NCBI RefSeq assembly: GCF_029168945.1
Contig: NC_083602.1
Span: forward strand, 31,979,323-32,043,322
Source of the DNA: Cannabis sativa
Taxonomy: Eukaryota; Streptophyta; Magnoliopsida; Rosales; Cannabaceae
Direction: 5' to 3'
DNA: 64,000 nt
The notes under the pieces were generated by a model that was not told the origin of the DNA, ran no database searches, and saw only the letters and a program-made list of their open reading frames with translations. Shown here one piece after another: positions 48,277-59,162 of the stretch. How positions within the stretch are numbered: the first letter of the stretch is position 1; each line of letters begins with the position of its first letter. Position numbers and translations under genes: made by a program.

Positions 48277-48442
48277 CAGAGTCGGTCCTGAGTTGAAATG
48301 GGCCATAGAAAAAAAAAAACAAAAAAATTGAGCCCTTAATGGTATATTCTTTTCTTTAAAAGGTATTTTTTTTTATTTGGGCCCCTAAAATGAGTGAGCC
48401 CTAAGCACAGGCTTAGCCCGCCTATACCTAGGGCCGACACTG
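48277..48442. mobile_element. hAT-type MITE, 166 bp, in intron 1 of pseudogene B
   Basis: The ends CAGAGTCGGTCCTGAG and (inverted) CAGTGTCGGCCCTAGG form a terminal repeat, flanked by an exact 8-bp duplication TCTATATC (48269-48276 and 48443-48450). An 8-bp duplication with CAG-type ends indicates the hAT superfamily. The corresponding intron of D (from 61537) lacks it. The body includes runs of A and T and a GAGCCC/GGGCCC inverted pair. No transposase is present. Confidence 0.88.
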
Positions 48443-48495
48443 TCTATATCCATATTAAGTTCACATGTGTTCTGTATTGTTTTTGCCTTTCTCAG

Positions 48496-48627
48496 CTCCA
48501 AAAGAAACAAGTGTTGGTGGTAATGGTAATTCAAAGGTGAAGAAAGTAGTGATAATTGTAGCTGTCATTCTCTTTGTTGGATTAGTTTTGATTGGCTATT
48601 ACATTTACAGAAGGAGATCCATTAATG
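48496..48627 (+). pseudogene. Pseudogene B transmembrane exon
   Basis: After a ctcag acceptor it encodes VVIIVAVILFVGLVLIGYYI followed by the basic YRRRS stop-transfer signal, then a GTAAG donor. It is intact in frame and clearly paralogous to the membrane exons of A and D. Confidence 0.9.
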
Positions 48628-49028
48628 GTAAGAGATTCAACTCTACCCTTTACTTCGTTTTTGTCATACAACACTTTTGGCTTGGAATTGTTTTGATTTG
48701 AACAGAACAGAGCATTTGGTTTTGTAAAATTTAAGTGCATACTCACTAAATTTTCACTACTGAGATAACATTAATTTTTTGATTTGGACATTCATAAATT
48801 ATCTAAAATTTCTTGAAAAATTGTTGGACATCCCATGAACTACATTAGAACACAAAATACAATTATATAATTGATGACAGATTGGTTGTGTTGATAATAT
48901 TTTATTGATCAAATTTAAGTTTAAAGTAACAAATAAGTACAAAGTATCTTATAACATTGTGAACACTATTTTTACAAGATTGTATAAGGAGGGTTTTTTT
49001 ATTATTTCCAACATTTTAATCTTCACAG

Positions 49029-50420
49029 CCACTAATAATTTTTGTGAGAGGAAGGAAAGTGAAGATGATGACATGGAGCTTCCATTATTCAACATAAATA
49101 CAATTAGTATTGCCACTAATAATTTTTCATAGGCTAATAAGCTTGGAGAGGGCGGTTTTGGACCTGTATACAGAGTAAGATTCTCTCTCATTTACTTGCT
49201 TCATAACATTCTCTTTTCTTTTTACAAATTATGAATATTACCATTGTGATGTAATAGGGTACCTTGGAAGGAGGTACATAAATTTCTGTGAAGAGTCTAT
49301 CAATGAATTCTGGAGAAGGAGTCAATGAGTTCAAAATAAAATTAAACTAATTGCTAAGCTTCAACATCAGAATCTTAAAGATATTTGGTTATTGTACTCA
49401 TAAAGAAATGAAGCTATCAATTTATGAGTACATGTCCAACAAAAGCCTTGACTATTTCATTTTTGGTAACACTCTTTCACCATTCTTTTAACACATGTAA
49501 TGTTCTATTGTGTAAAATTTGCCAATTTTGTTCGAATTAAAGAAAAATACTAACATTTGCAGATGAAAGTCGAAGAATACTATTAGATTGGCCTAAGTGC
49601 TTCTAGATTGTATGTGGAATTGCTAAGGGGCTTCTCTATCTTCATGATGATTCAAGATTGAGAATTATACATCGAGATCTTAAAGCAAGTAATGTGTTAC
49701 TTGATAAAGACATGAATCCCAAAATTGCAGACTTTAGCTTGGCTAGAACTTTTGGTGGAGACCAAATAGAAGGAAAGACACGCAAAGTAGTAGGAACTTA
49801 GTAAGTCATCTTTAAAAAACAAACCTAGTTTCTTTAATATTCATAATCTAAAAAAATTTATTATGTAAATGCAGTGGTTATATGGCGCCAGAATATGCCT
49901 TTGATGGTCTATTTTCAATAAAATCTGATGTATTTAGTTTTGGCGCGTTGATTTTAGAAATAGTAAGTGGGAGAAAAGTAGATCCTTTTATGATGAATAT
50001 AGTAGTCTCAATCTCATTGGATTGGTAAGTTTTACATATGAAAAGTACTTAATTAATGACACATTAATAGCGAAATTGGTATATTTATTTATGTTTTATT
50101 AAATATTTTGTTAGGCATGGAATTTGATGAGGGAAGGCAAAGAATTTAAGCTTATTGAGAAGTGCTTACTAAAATATTCGAATGAAAACATGGAAGAAGC
50201 GTTGCGTTGCATCCACATTGGCCTTTTGTGTGTGCAACAAATGCCTATTGATAGGCCTGATATGTCTTCTATCGTTCTAATGTTGAGTGGTGAGAGGTTG
50301 TTGCCTCAACCCAAACCGCCAGCATATTGGAATAGCACATATTCTTTGGATGCAGATTATTCCTCCTCTAATCGGCCCCAATCAGGCAATGTAAGCATGA
50401 CAGCTGTCGAGGCACGATAG
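49029..50420 (+). pseudogene. Pseudogene B kinase exons (five)
   Basis: The first exon carries ISIATNNFS, then a TAG (49130-49132), then [13 protein letters not shown]. The second has the lysine motif reduced to ISVKSL, a TAA at 49279-49281 and degraded text before IYEYMSNKSLDYFIF. The third has a TAG at 49604-49606, an intact [10 protein letters not shown] and an altered magnesium loop (ADFSLA instead of DFG, codon AGC at 49736-49738). The fourth has [14 protein letters not shown] and a frameshift near 49975. The last (50115-50420) is open and ends with LPQPKPPAY and a TAG. The beginning of the first exon is uncertain, since its acceptor is cttcacag at 49028 or a degraded one near 49045. Confidence 0.85.
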
Positions 50421-51410
50421 AGAATTCATACAACAAATCACAAATTTTTATGTAAATTTTCAAGCTATAGCATCATTTCAATTGTATAGTTGGAGCTTTC
50501 CTTAGTTATAATGATCCATTATTAGATTTATTGCCTACTATTGTTATCGATGAATTTGGTACAACATTTCAGTTCAAATTGTTGTTTGAGTCGCAAACCG
50601 ATGTAGCTTGATCAAGGGCTCATCTAGTTCCTTGTTGTTTGGTCTACAAACTCATCGAAATTACAAACCCGAGAACCGTTGGTTGAGTTCTTGGATGATG
50701 GTAACTTTGTTTTGAGAGATGAGAATAAAGAAAACTATTTGTAGGAAAATGGGATACTTTGTTTTTTTTCGTTAAGCTCCATTCTTGGTAGTGCTGTGAT
50801 GATTAAGCTCTTTTGATCCATTTTCTTTGTATCTTTTGGTTTTAATAGGGAATGAGATCGACACTCGCAAAGTATCGAGTGCCAGAGCCTATCAGCCAGG
50901 TGAAATTCTACAACTTTAAATGTCTACTTTGGTAACCATTGTTAGAGCTAAATGTGAATGCATAAATAGCTTCTCTATTTTGGGTTTGAGGTCAGCATTA
51001 AAAAAGAGAAAGGGACCACTTGTTTTAGATTAGCCCCTACCCATTATGTATCAAGAATCATCACTTTTGGCAGAGGAAAACCGTGGTTAGAAAAGTTTAA
51101 TCACAACGAACCCAAAAACAAACAACAAACAGTATAGTTTTAATAGCTCTATTTAGTAAAGAAGATTGTTGAATGGCAAAACGTAAGTACTTTATTGTTA
51201 CAAATGTAATTACAATACACACCAAAGCACTCACACTTACAACTCTTCATTGCTCACACATGCTTTGAAACACAATTTGAACTCTTAGAACACACTTGGA
51301 CTACTCTTTAAGAAACTTTTGAACATGTATTCTTAGAGCATATTCAATGGTATTTTTTTAGTCAAATTTAAGCTAAAATAGTTAAAAAGTTAAAATTGAG
51401 AATTTTTTTT
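50421..51410. other. Region downstream of pseudogene B
   Basis: Apart from the S-domain scrap at 50545-50750, nothing codes here. A piece at 50845-50905 (GGGAATGAGATCGACACTCG...) is locally less AT-rich but has no recognisable product. A stretch at 51160-51340 looks like the minus-strand end of an LTR but could not be tied to a family. Confidence 0.4.
50545..50750 (+). pseudogene. S-domain scrap of a third receptor-kinase copy
   Basis: Translated pieces IWYNISVQIVV and VANRC followed by VWSTNSSKLQTREPLVEFLDDGNFVLRDE match the B-lectin exon of A, B and D in order. About 25 residues in between are missing, and stops interrupt it. No signal peptide, PAN or kinase part accompanies it. It is a remnant of another tandem copy, or of a gene-conversion or duplication event, lying just downstream of B. 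Confidence 0.8.
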
Positions 51411-51786
51411 AGGGTAAATACCATTTTGGATCATATGTTTTGTAAAAATTATTAATTGGACCTTCTGTTTTATTAAATGATAAAATGGACTTTGTATTTT
51501 CTAAAAATATACAAATTGGACCCTGAATTGATTTTTTTGTTAAAATAAAACTTAATAATAATCCGATCTAAAGATGTTATGACAAATCCGGTTACATTTT
51601 CTGTATCTGTGGGTGTTAGAAATTATCTTAAAGTTAGTTATATTAAAAAATAAAATTGTTGAAAATTGAGTTGAGGGTCTTAACTTTACTATTTCAAAAA
51701 ATATAGGATCTATTTTGTCATTTAACAAAACAGAAGATCTAATTAGTAATTTTTTATAAAATATAGAGTCCAAAATGATATTTACC
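51411..51786. mobile_element. Mutator-type MITE, about 376 bp
   Basis: Ends of the form AGGGTAAATACCATTTTGG (left) and its inverted, slightly diverged partner ending CAAAATGATATTTACCT (right) pair over roughly 80 bp. GGGTAAATA-type termini are usual for Mutator-like MITEs. The flanks are T runs (8 and 10 T), so the expected 9-bp duplication is consistent but cannot be proved. No transposase is present. Confidence 0.8.
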
Positions 51787-52210
51787 TTTTTTTTTTATTA
51801 GTACTCGGATCACTGATCTCTACGTTAATTAACATTGATTATTTTGATAATTTTTTATAATTTAAATATAATAAAATAAAGGAAAAGTAATAGTGTCAAC
51901 TCTATCCATTCTCTATTATGAGAACTAAAGGTTGGAACTCATTTTTTCAAAGCTCACTCTCTATTTAGCTCATTTACATTGGACCTAAGATTCATATGAT
52001 CGACTGACTTTCCATCTATAGTAAAAATAAATCTAGAAGGATAGAGAGAAGGGTGGTGAATATTTAAGAATTAATATTGCTAATGGTCACCAATTAAATT
52101 TGGAAAAAAAATTTACACTTAACAAACTACCAATAAAACTAAATATTATATTAATATGCATTGTGAATATTTAATTAATCTTGAGTTATGTCTTATTGTT
52201 GGGTAAGGAC

Positions 52211-54101
52211 TGTTGGAAATTATTTTACCAGGATCTTAGATCTACTCACAAGTATGTTGATTAACACCCTAAATATGAACTTTCTAAAACGATGAAATAA
52301 ACACATATAAAGTTTAGAAAACCTTACATTGGGTGCAGCAGAATTAAATGACTCCTTCCGTTCAGATCTCTAACCCTTGTATCCTTTCTGTCGCAGAGTA
52401 TTATCAAGATCTGAACCTGAATCTCTTTCTCTGATTCTTTGGTGCTGAAACTCCTTTTGCTGAAAGTCTTTCTTCACGATCTTCCTCATTATGATTGAGG
52501 TATCACTTGCTGTGTGTGGGCACTACTCTAATCACTAAGTGTTTTGAAATATTAAGGAAGAAGAGAGAGAGAGAGAGAGTGGGCGGCCAAAGGTAGAGAG
52601 AGAGGCTCAGGTTTTTCTGAATGAAAAGTGTAATTTTCCTGAAGCCTTCACTATTTATTTATAGCATTCCACTAGGGTTAGGTTTGAATTATTTGGCATT
52701 AAAATAATAAAAATATCAGAGGATAAATCCTATAAAAGTGGCCGGCCATGGCAGTATGGATTTGGGCATCACTTTTTGCAAGTTTGCAGTTTTATCACTT
52801 TTGTATCTGATTTTCTCAAAAACGCTAATTTTCTAATTCAACCATTTAAATGCCAATTCTAACTATTTAATAATTATAAATAATTATTAAATAATATTGT
52901 CATTTATCATATTTATTAATTGAACCATACAAACTATCATAATTAACAAATATGCCCCTAAAACTCTTTCTTTACAATTTTGCCCTTACTTAGTGAAAAT
53001 TTCACAAATAGACATAGTCTAATTTGAGAATTATAATTGATTAATCAAAACCAATTACATGAGTCTTACAAGCAATATTATCTCAACTAGTGGGGGGACC
53101 ATGGGTCTATATAACCGAGCTTCCAATAAGTAGATCAAGAATTTATTACTTAAATTCACTAACTTATTAATTCTTCGTTGAATCCACGGATAGAACTTAG
53201 AATTGCACTCTCAGTATATAGAATGCTCTATATGTTCCACCATATAGACACATCATTAGTTATCCATTGTTATAATCCTAATTTGATCAATGATCCTCTA
53301 TATGAATGATCTACACTGTAAAGGGATTAGATTACCGTTACACCCTACTATGTATTTTATCCTTAAAACACTTGACCCCGTATAAATGATATTTCAGCTT
53401 ATGTGAAATGAGTACTCCACCATTTATTTTTGTTTGGTCAAGCTCGAAGGAGATCATCCTTTGCTTACTATTCGCCAGATAGAAGCTATAGATTCCATGT
53501 TTATGTTAGCGCTCCCACTCAATTGCACTACCGTGTTCCCAAAATGTACGTATCACCCTGACCTAAAAGTAGGCTTAACTAACAAATCAAAGAACATGAA
53601 TAGCCTTCTGAGATTGAGCCTAATCATAACAGGATTAAGATCATTTGATCTAGGATCAACTAGGCGATATTGACTTGAATAGATTTTACGGTAAGTTTAA
53701 TAAATCTAAGTCAAAGTTCAATATCGGTCCCTTATGATGCATACTCCATGCATCCAATCTGAGCTTTACTTTAACCATTGTTCTGGAAAGAACATAGCAT
53801 TTCTCCAAATGCAAGTAAACTCTTGTTGTAGATTATCATATCAGTAAAACCATGTGTCTGATAAATCTAGGAAACTTTATTCACATAGTCATGTTTACTT
53901 TCCAAAGTGTTAACAACACAATAAACAGGATCAAGTATGTGAAAAGGGTTTCAGATGAATTTATAAATCAAATAGACAAGCAATTGATAAAGTGAACCAA
54001 AACATACACAAATGAATGAAAAATACTTCTGTTTCTTTATTGATGTTTAATAAAATAGATTACATTGAAATGGAGTTTTATTTAGGGCATAAAACCCAAC
54101 A
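52211..54101 (-). mobile_element. Solo LTR of the element 2 family, 1891 bp
   Basis: It is collinear with both LTRs of element 2 over its full length, from TGTTGGAAATTATTTTACC to AAAACCCAACA. Flanks are AGGAC (52206-52210) and AGAAC (54102-54106), a duplication with one mismatch. No internal sequence remains, so the element body was lost by LTR-LTR recombination. It keeps the canonical TG/CA ends that element 2 lacks on one side. An (AG)n run at about 52565-52580 is specific to this copy. Confidence 0.92.
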
Positions 54102-54923
54102 AGAACACACTTTCTTGGTCCTTTCTTATGGTTGGATTCTTGCCCATTCATTACTTTGAGGTAATATCTTAATGTTATAAATCTATTCGCACTTGCATAG
54201 TATAAAATTAAAAGCTTCCCATTGCATGAAATTATTTAATCTTTTACGTAACAGCACAATTTTTTTAATTAATAAGAAGGAAGCGCCAGTTGACCAGTTC
54301 CAAGGATAAGGAAGAAGAAAATTGAGACTTTTTAAAAGACCTTCTAATTTATTATTGAAATGAATAATGGTAACATCCTACAAGTATGATAAACTTCAAA
54401 ACTATTAGAAATACTAAAAACAAACAAACATTAATTAGTAAAAAAATTTAAAAAAAAAAAAAAAAAAGAAATGGCAAGGAAGTCAACTTGGAGAAAGTCT
54501 TTGATTATATAGAGCTGTTTGATTTGTTTTGAACATTTTTCTTGTATTTTATTCGAGCTCTTTTTGTTTTATGCTCCTGTTCTGACTCTCTTTGGAATCC
54601 CAAGCTATGTAATATTTGTTTTTCTTTACTTTTCCCAGGTTTTAATAAAGGTAAGATCTCATACTGTTTTGTAATTAATTATCATATCTCACATATATTT
54701 TAATTGAATAATTATTACGAAAAAAATCGGTATACATTCACAAGACGCTACCTCATAGTAGTATTAAACACTACTAGTACCTTATATCCAGGACATATTT
54801 GTTAGAATTTTTTTTCAATTTTAACCAAAAAAATATAATAATATTACAAAAATACTTCCAACTGGCCAAATAAATAAATTTACAATCCAAATAAAAAAAA
54901 TTACACGAATACCACTTACACAC
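54102..54923. other. Gene-free AT-rich stretch
   Basis: No coding similarity is seen. A segment near 54300-54350 (aaggataaggaagaag) recurs near 21205, upstream of pseudogene A, and suggests old receptor-kinase flanking sequence. An A-run lies at 54448-54470. The remainder shows nothing. Confidence 0.4.
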
Positions 54924-55138
54924 ACCTTCAACCACCCAACAACCTTCATCTAATGCAACCTTCGGTCAACCACCCAACAACCTTCATCCCATGCAACCTT
55001 CGGTCAACCACCCAATAACATTCATCCCATGCAACCTTCGGTCAACCACCCAGTAACTTTCATCTGGTGCAACATTCAATCAACCACCCAGCAACCTTCG
55101 CCTGATTGAAACCTCTATTTGATGCAACCTTCGGCCAA
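54924..55138. repeat. Minisatellite, left block
   Basis: There are about five degenerate units of a roughly 33-45 bp repeat built from CAACCACCCAGCAACCTTC and (A)TGCAACCTTCGGT. Units vary in length and sequence. The block is cut at 55138 by a solo LTR and resumes at 55930. Confidence 0.88.
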
Positions 55139-55929
55139 TGTAGGTGCTAAAATCTACAATGATCGGAATGAACGTTTGTGGGCACCAACAACCTGCGAAA
55201 TAAAGACAAAGGATGACCGTAAAAACCTTGGGACACCGGGGTGGTGCCGGAAGAAGGCACTCCGACGCTCAAGTCAACTTATAGTGCGAACTAAAAAAGA
55301 AAATAAGAAATGTAAATAAATACTTCTTGTGTCAATGGTTATGTGATGATCGACGGTCAAACCTTGGTCACCGAAAATGAAAAAGAGTACATTAGATCAT
55401 AGAGAAATGATAAGTTTAGTTGTAAAACTATAGAAAGAGAGTGAATATTCGTATATCCTTCGATAGATCCCCCCTCAGTCCCAGTGAGGGTCTATTTATT
55501 ATCTTAAAAAAACGGCTACCTCTTGAAACGTGGTCCATCCCTAGAAAAACGGTCATTCTCCACTTTTCTAGGGATGAGCATCATCTTTTAGGTTCGTTGA
55601 CGGATGAGCATCTTCACATCAATGTATCACTTAGAGGGTTGATCTTCTCGCTCCGCTATGCTAGGGAAGATCGCTATTTTCGTGGGTTGGTTGGGAAACT
55701 TAACATCCTTCTTCCTTCACGTGTCAACCATAACATTACACTTTGGGGTCAAACTTTATTGTGGGCTAGACATTCAAATATGAGTATGACCTAAAAGGCA
55801 TGGATTGGGCGTAGCCCATGCGAGCCATTGGGCTTACGGGTTCCTTGTTTCTGACTTATAAGTAGGCTTTGTAAATACTTCGATTGTTGGGCCTTTGCGC
55901 TGGGCTTAGAGTAATTTTTGGCCACTACA
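55139..55929 (+). mobile_element. Solo LTR inside the minisatellite, 791 bp
   Basis: It begins TGTAGGTGCTAAAATC and ends TTTTGGCCACTACA. The flanking five bases are GCCAA (55134-55138) and GTCAA (55930-55934), alike except for a C/T difference that is also a common variant within the repeat. Base composition and style differ sharply from the repeat on both sides. A family assignment (probably gypsy) is inference. The open frame at 55441-55794 has no recognised similarity and I do not call it. Confidence 0.75.
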
Positions 55930-56292
55930 GTCAACCATCCAGCAACCTTCGTCTGATGCAACCTTTAGTCAACCACCCAGCAACCTTCGTCTGATGCTTT
56001 CTGGGATTGAAACCTTCGTCTGATGCAACCTTCAGTCAACCACCCAGCAACCTTCGTCTGATTCTTTCTGGGATTGAAACCTTCGTCTGATGCAACCACC
56101 CAACAACCTTCGGTCAACCACCCAGCAACCTTCGTCTGATGCTTTCTGGGATTGAAACCTTCGTCTGATGTAACCACCCAGCAACCTTCGTATGATGCAA
56201 CCTTCGGTCAACCACCCAGCAACCTTCATTTGATTGAAACCTTCGTCTGATGCAACCTTCGGCCAACCACCCAACAACCTTCGTCTGATTGT
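55930..56292. repeat. Minisatellite, right block
   Basis: About eight further units of the CAACCACCCAGCAACCTTCG / TCTGATGCAACCTTCGGT repeat occur here, including a longer unit with CTTTCTGGGATTGAAACCTT that appears three times. Minus-strand frames through the array encode only the repeat and are not genes. Confidence 0.9.
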
Positions 56293-57229
56293 GTAAGCGA
56301 TAGTCTAAGAGGTATTTTTGCAATTAAAAGCACATAAAAAATATAAATGTTATTCACACCTTATAGAGATATTTTTGTAAATTAAGTATCAATTTATATT
56401 TTCCATGTAATAATTCTTATTTGTTGTTATGAACATGTAATACCCGGTTTAAGTATGTTATGAATTGATAAATTATTTATGTGAATATTTATTTATTTAT
56501 TATTTTTTTTGTCTTTTAATGAATAAGGTAAGTGTTTGACTATTAAATGTAAAATGATATAATATATGATAGTATATTATAATTTTATTATTATTAATGA
56601 ATTAATGTATAATATGCATGAAAGATTAAATGGAGACCTTTTCTCTGGCGTGGAATGAGTGAGTTATTAAACTAAAAATAACTAATATAAGTTTAATAAA
56701 TGTAACTGTTCATATAATTAATATAGGTAAAGATTTTTCTTAATTTTTGTTTTCACTAAGTCATAACCGAATGTATAAGGAGTTGAGAAAAAGTAGGATA
56801 ATTCAATTTTTTTTTTGAAATTACATTTTAATTAATATCTAATTAGTTCTAATAACTCAACAAGTTATTTCTTTAATTTTTTTCTTAAACTCATCAGTTC
56901 ACTTTCCTCAAATGGAGAACCCACCCACTGAAGCCTCATTTCTTCTTTCAACTCTCATTGTTGTTTTCTTCTTGTTTCTCTATACCTGAAATAATAACCT
57001 CATATATTCTCATATCCAAATACAATAAGTTATATCATGAAGCTAGACCTAAAGGAATAGATTGAGTGGATCACTAAATGAATCAAGAGTGCATATAAGA
57101 GTAATGCCAAGGTGTTAGAAGTCACAACTCAAATTTAATGTTACCATATCCATTCGTTAAGGTAAGAAACTTTTCATCTGCTCTTTTATTGGTCACAATA
57201 GGAAAAAGATCATAGGTCTCGTTTTTATT

Positions 57230-57960
57230 ATTTTTTTTCAGAATGAAACGTGTCTTAATAAAACTGTCATATCTCTTTAAATATTCATCCGATTCCCAGA
57301 ATCTTGGTGCCTATAGAAAGCTTATTAAATTTTCCATAATTTTTATGAAAAAAAGGTTTACTGAATCGAAATTTATCTATGTCAAAAATTAGTATTTCTA
57401 CGCTGTTTGTTGTAAATCGTTTTTTCATATTTTCTATATAAGTTGTCTCAATAAAACCCAAATATCTCTCTGAATAATGATCCGCTTTTAGCGATCTTGG
57501 TACTGTTTAAAAGATAATTCAATTTTCTAAATATTTTATGAAGAAACTATTCATCAATTATTGATTATTCTAAGTCGAAATTATCGTTTTATTGCTGTAG
57601 TTCGAAATCTATTTGCTTCAGGATTTCTAAAAAATTGTTTTGGTAAAATATCTATATCTATTACGTTATAACTCCGATTTTAAATATTTTAGTTGCATTA
57701 GAAAGGGAATTCGATTTTATAAAACTTTTATAAAGAGAGTATTCTTTGATTTGGAATATTTCAGTATCAAAACTTTGTATTTCCGATGTCTCCTATGATT
57801 TGTTACTCCATATTCCTCTCAGAAATAGTTTCAGTAAAACTATCACAACTCCCTCAATTTTAATCCATTTTTAATGATCTATATGTCATTGGAAAGATAA
57901 TTGAATTTTCTATAATTTTTATGAAGGAAACTTTCACTGAATTCGTGTAGTTATTAGTCA
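57230..57960 (+). repeat. Four degenerate ~190-bp sub-repeats inside the solo LTR
   Basis: Each unit carries AATAAAACT-like text, then a core of the form GAAAGATAATTCAATTTTCT and TTTTTATGAAG. The cores lie near 57316, 57510, 57698 and 57892, giving an even spacing of about 190 bp. Identity is low but the order of words is kept. Confidence 0.65.
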
Positions 57961-58299
57961 AAAATAGTATTCTTTCTACTGTACTGTAAGAGTGCGAATT
58001 TTAATATTAGGGCCTTGACCTGTGTGTTGTTATAGGTAGTAGTGACGTGATAACAAGGTCTTAAATAACAGGATTTGAGGTAAGAAAATTAGATAGTTTT
58101 GTATGTATTTATCTGCATAAATTTAAATTCTTTATGTATTGAAATATGATTTATGAATATGTATATGGTACTGAGAATGTGTGGTGTGGAGACAATATGA
58201 GTTTGTGAATTGATACGTAAATTATGGTTGTATGACTTGTATATGTTGTATGTTGTATTTGTATGTTCCATGTTGTATGCTAACGTCTCAGGTAAAGTG

Positions 58300-58462
58300 A
58301 GGGACCATGGTGGGGTATGATACGGAATAAGGCCGTTGAATGTAGAGATACCCTACCCTGCATTTTACTGAGTCGTGTATGAGATTGTTATGGTGGGGTA
58401 TGATACAGTGATGTTACTGTTGAATATAGAGATACCCTATCCTGTAACAATGGTAGGGCTAC
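58300..58462 (+). repeat. Two-copy 82-bp tandem repeat inside the solo LTR
   Basis: ATGGTGGGGTATGATAC and GAGATACCCTA occur twice at a distance of about 82 bp (58308 and 58390). This is followed by related GGCCAGG/GGGCCAGG words up to 58525. Confidence 0.7.
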
Positions 58463-59162
58463 ATAGCCCAGGTTATTATATGGGTAGATTAGGCCCAGGA
58501 TATTGTAGGGCCAGGCTAGGGCCAGGTTATGTAAGTAATGGCTATGATATGCCAATGTTATGGTAATGACATTATTATTTATAGTATTGATATGATTATG
58601 TTATGAGTATGATATTGGAGTTATGATCTCTGTATATATGTATGGTGTGAACAATTAGTATGGAGCTATATGATAAAGGTTTCTATGTATATAGTTATTT
58701 GGTTATGGCTATAAAATTAGGTGTATGATATTGCTAAAACTTAATAAATATATTAATGGTATGTGTGATATTATATGGTATTGTATGATAAGCATTTCCT
58801 TACTGAGCTTTTAGCTCACCCCCTTACTTTCCCCTATTGGTATTAGGCAAGAAAGTATGTATAGTGAGCAGGGTGAGTTCTGGTACGTATACTGTGAGCG
58901 GCTACGGACGGGCAAATGATCTAGAACGCCGGTGGTGCCTGTTTTATTTTAAGCAGTTGATAAATCTAAACACAATGGAAATGTATTATTTAAAATCATT
59001 TACTTATCATATTTTGTTTTACAAATGAAGGATCCTTCTCCATTGCATTTTGATTTCTAAAACCCATTGTTGTATTTTAATGATTTTTTTATCTTTTCAA
59101 ATTATGCATTTAAAATGGTATTTTTGTAAAGTAAGGCAAAATTATCGGGGCGTTACAGAACA

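Larger units (their letters stand above)
34785..50420 (+). pseudogene. Pseudogene B: G-type (S-domain) lectin receptor-like kinase, interrupted
   Basis: This has the complete layout of an S-domain receptor kinase on the plus strand. It begins with a hydrophobic signal peptide (ELVSFTVTFLVVLSLF). S-domain and PAN exon are at 34785-35418 plus 47525-48239, the membrane exon at 48496-48627, and kinase exons at about 49029-49174, 49258-49465, 49563-49800, 49875-50024 and 50115-50420. Lesions are: a 12.1-kb copia in the first exon, a two-base loss near 47803, and stops at 48197-48199, 49130-49132, 49279-49281 and 49604-49606. There are also a frameshift near 49975 and a changed magnesium loop. It is closest to D. 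The many lesions indicate it has been dead for some time, and some may postdate the insertion. Confidence 0.92.
56436..59157 (+). mobile_element. Solo LTR of a gypsy (chromovirus-like) element, 2722 bp
   Basis: It begins TGTAATACCCGGTTTAAG and ends CGGGGCGTTACA, flanked by a perfect GAACA duplication (56431-56435 and 59158-59162). Long LTRs with exactly these ends are typical of Tekay/Del chromoviruses, so the lineage is inferred. It contains four diverged sub-repeats of about 190 bp (57230-57960) and a two-copy 82-bp repeat around 58308-58450. No internal sequence remains. Confidence 0.88.

Noticed and set aside
55441..55794. 117-codon ORF inside the solo LTR
   Set aside because: There are no recognisable motifs and it lies within an LTR bounded by target-site duplications.
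54924..56323. CRISPR-like or coding interpretation of the CAACCACCC repeat
   Set aside because: Units are directly adjacent without unique spacers, vary in length and occur in a plant nuclear context. Minus-strand frames only encode the repeat.
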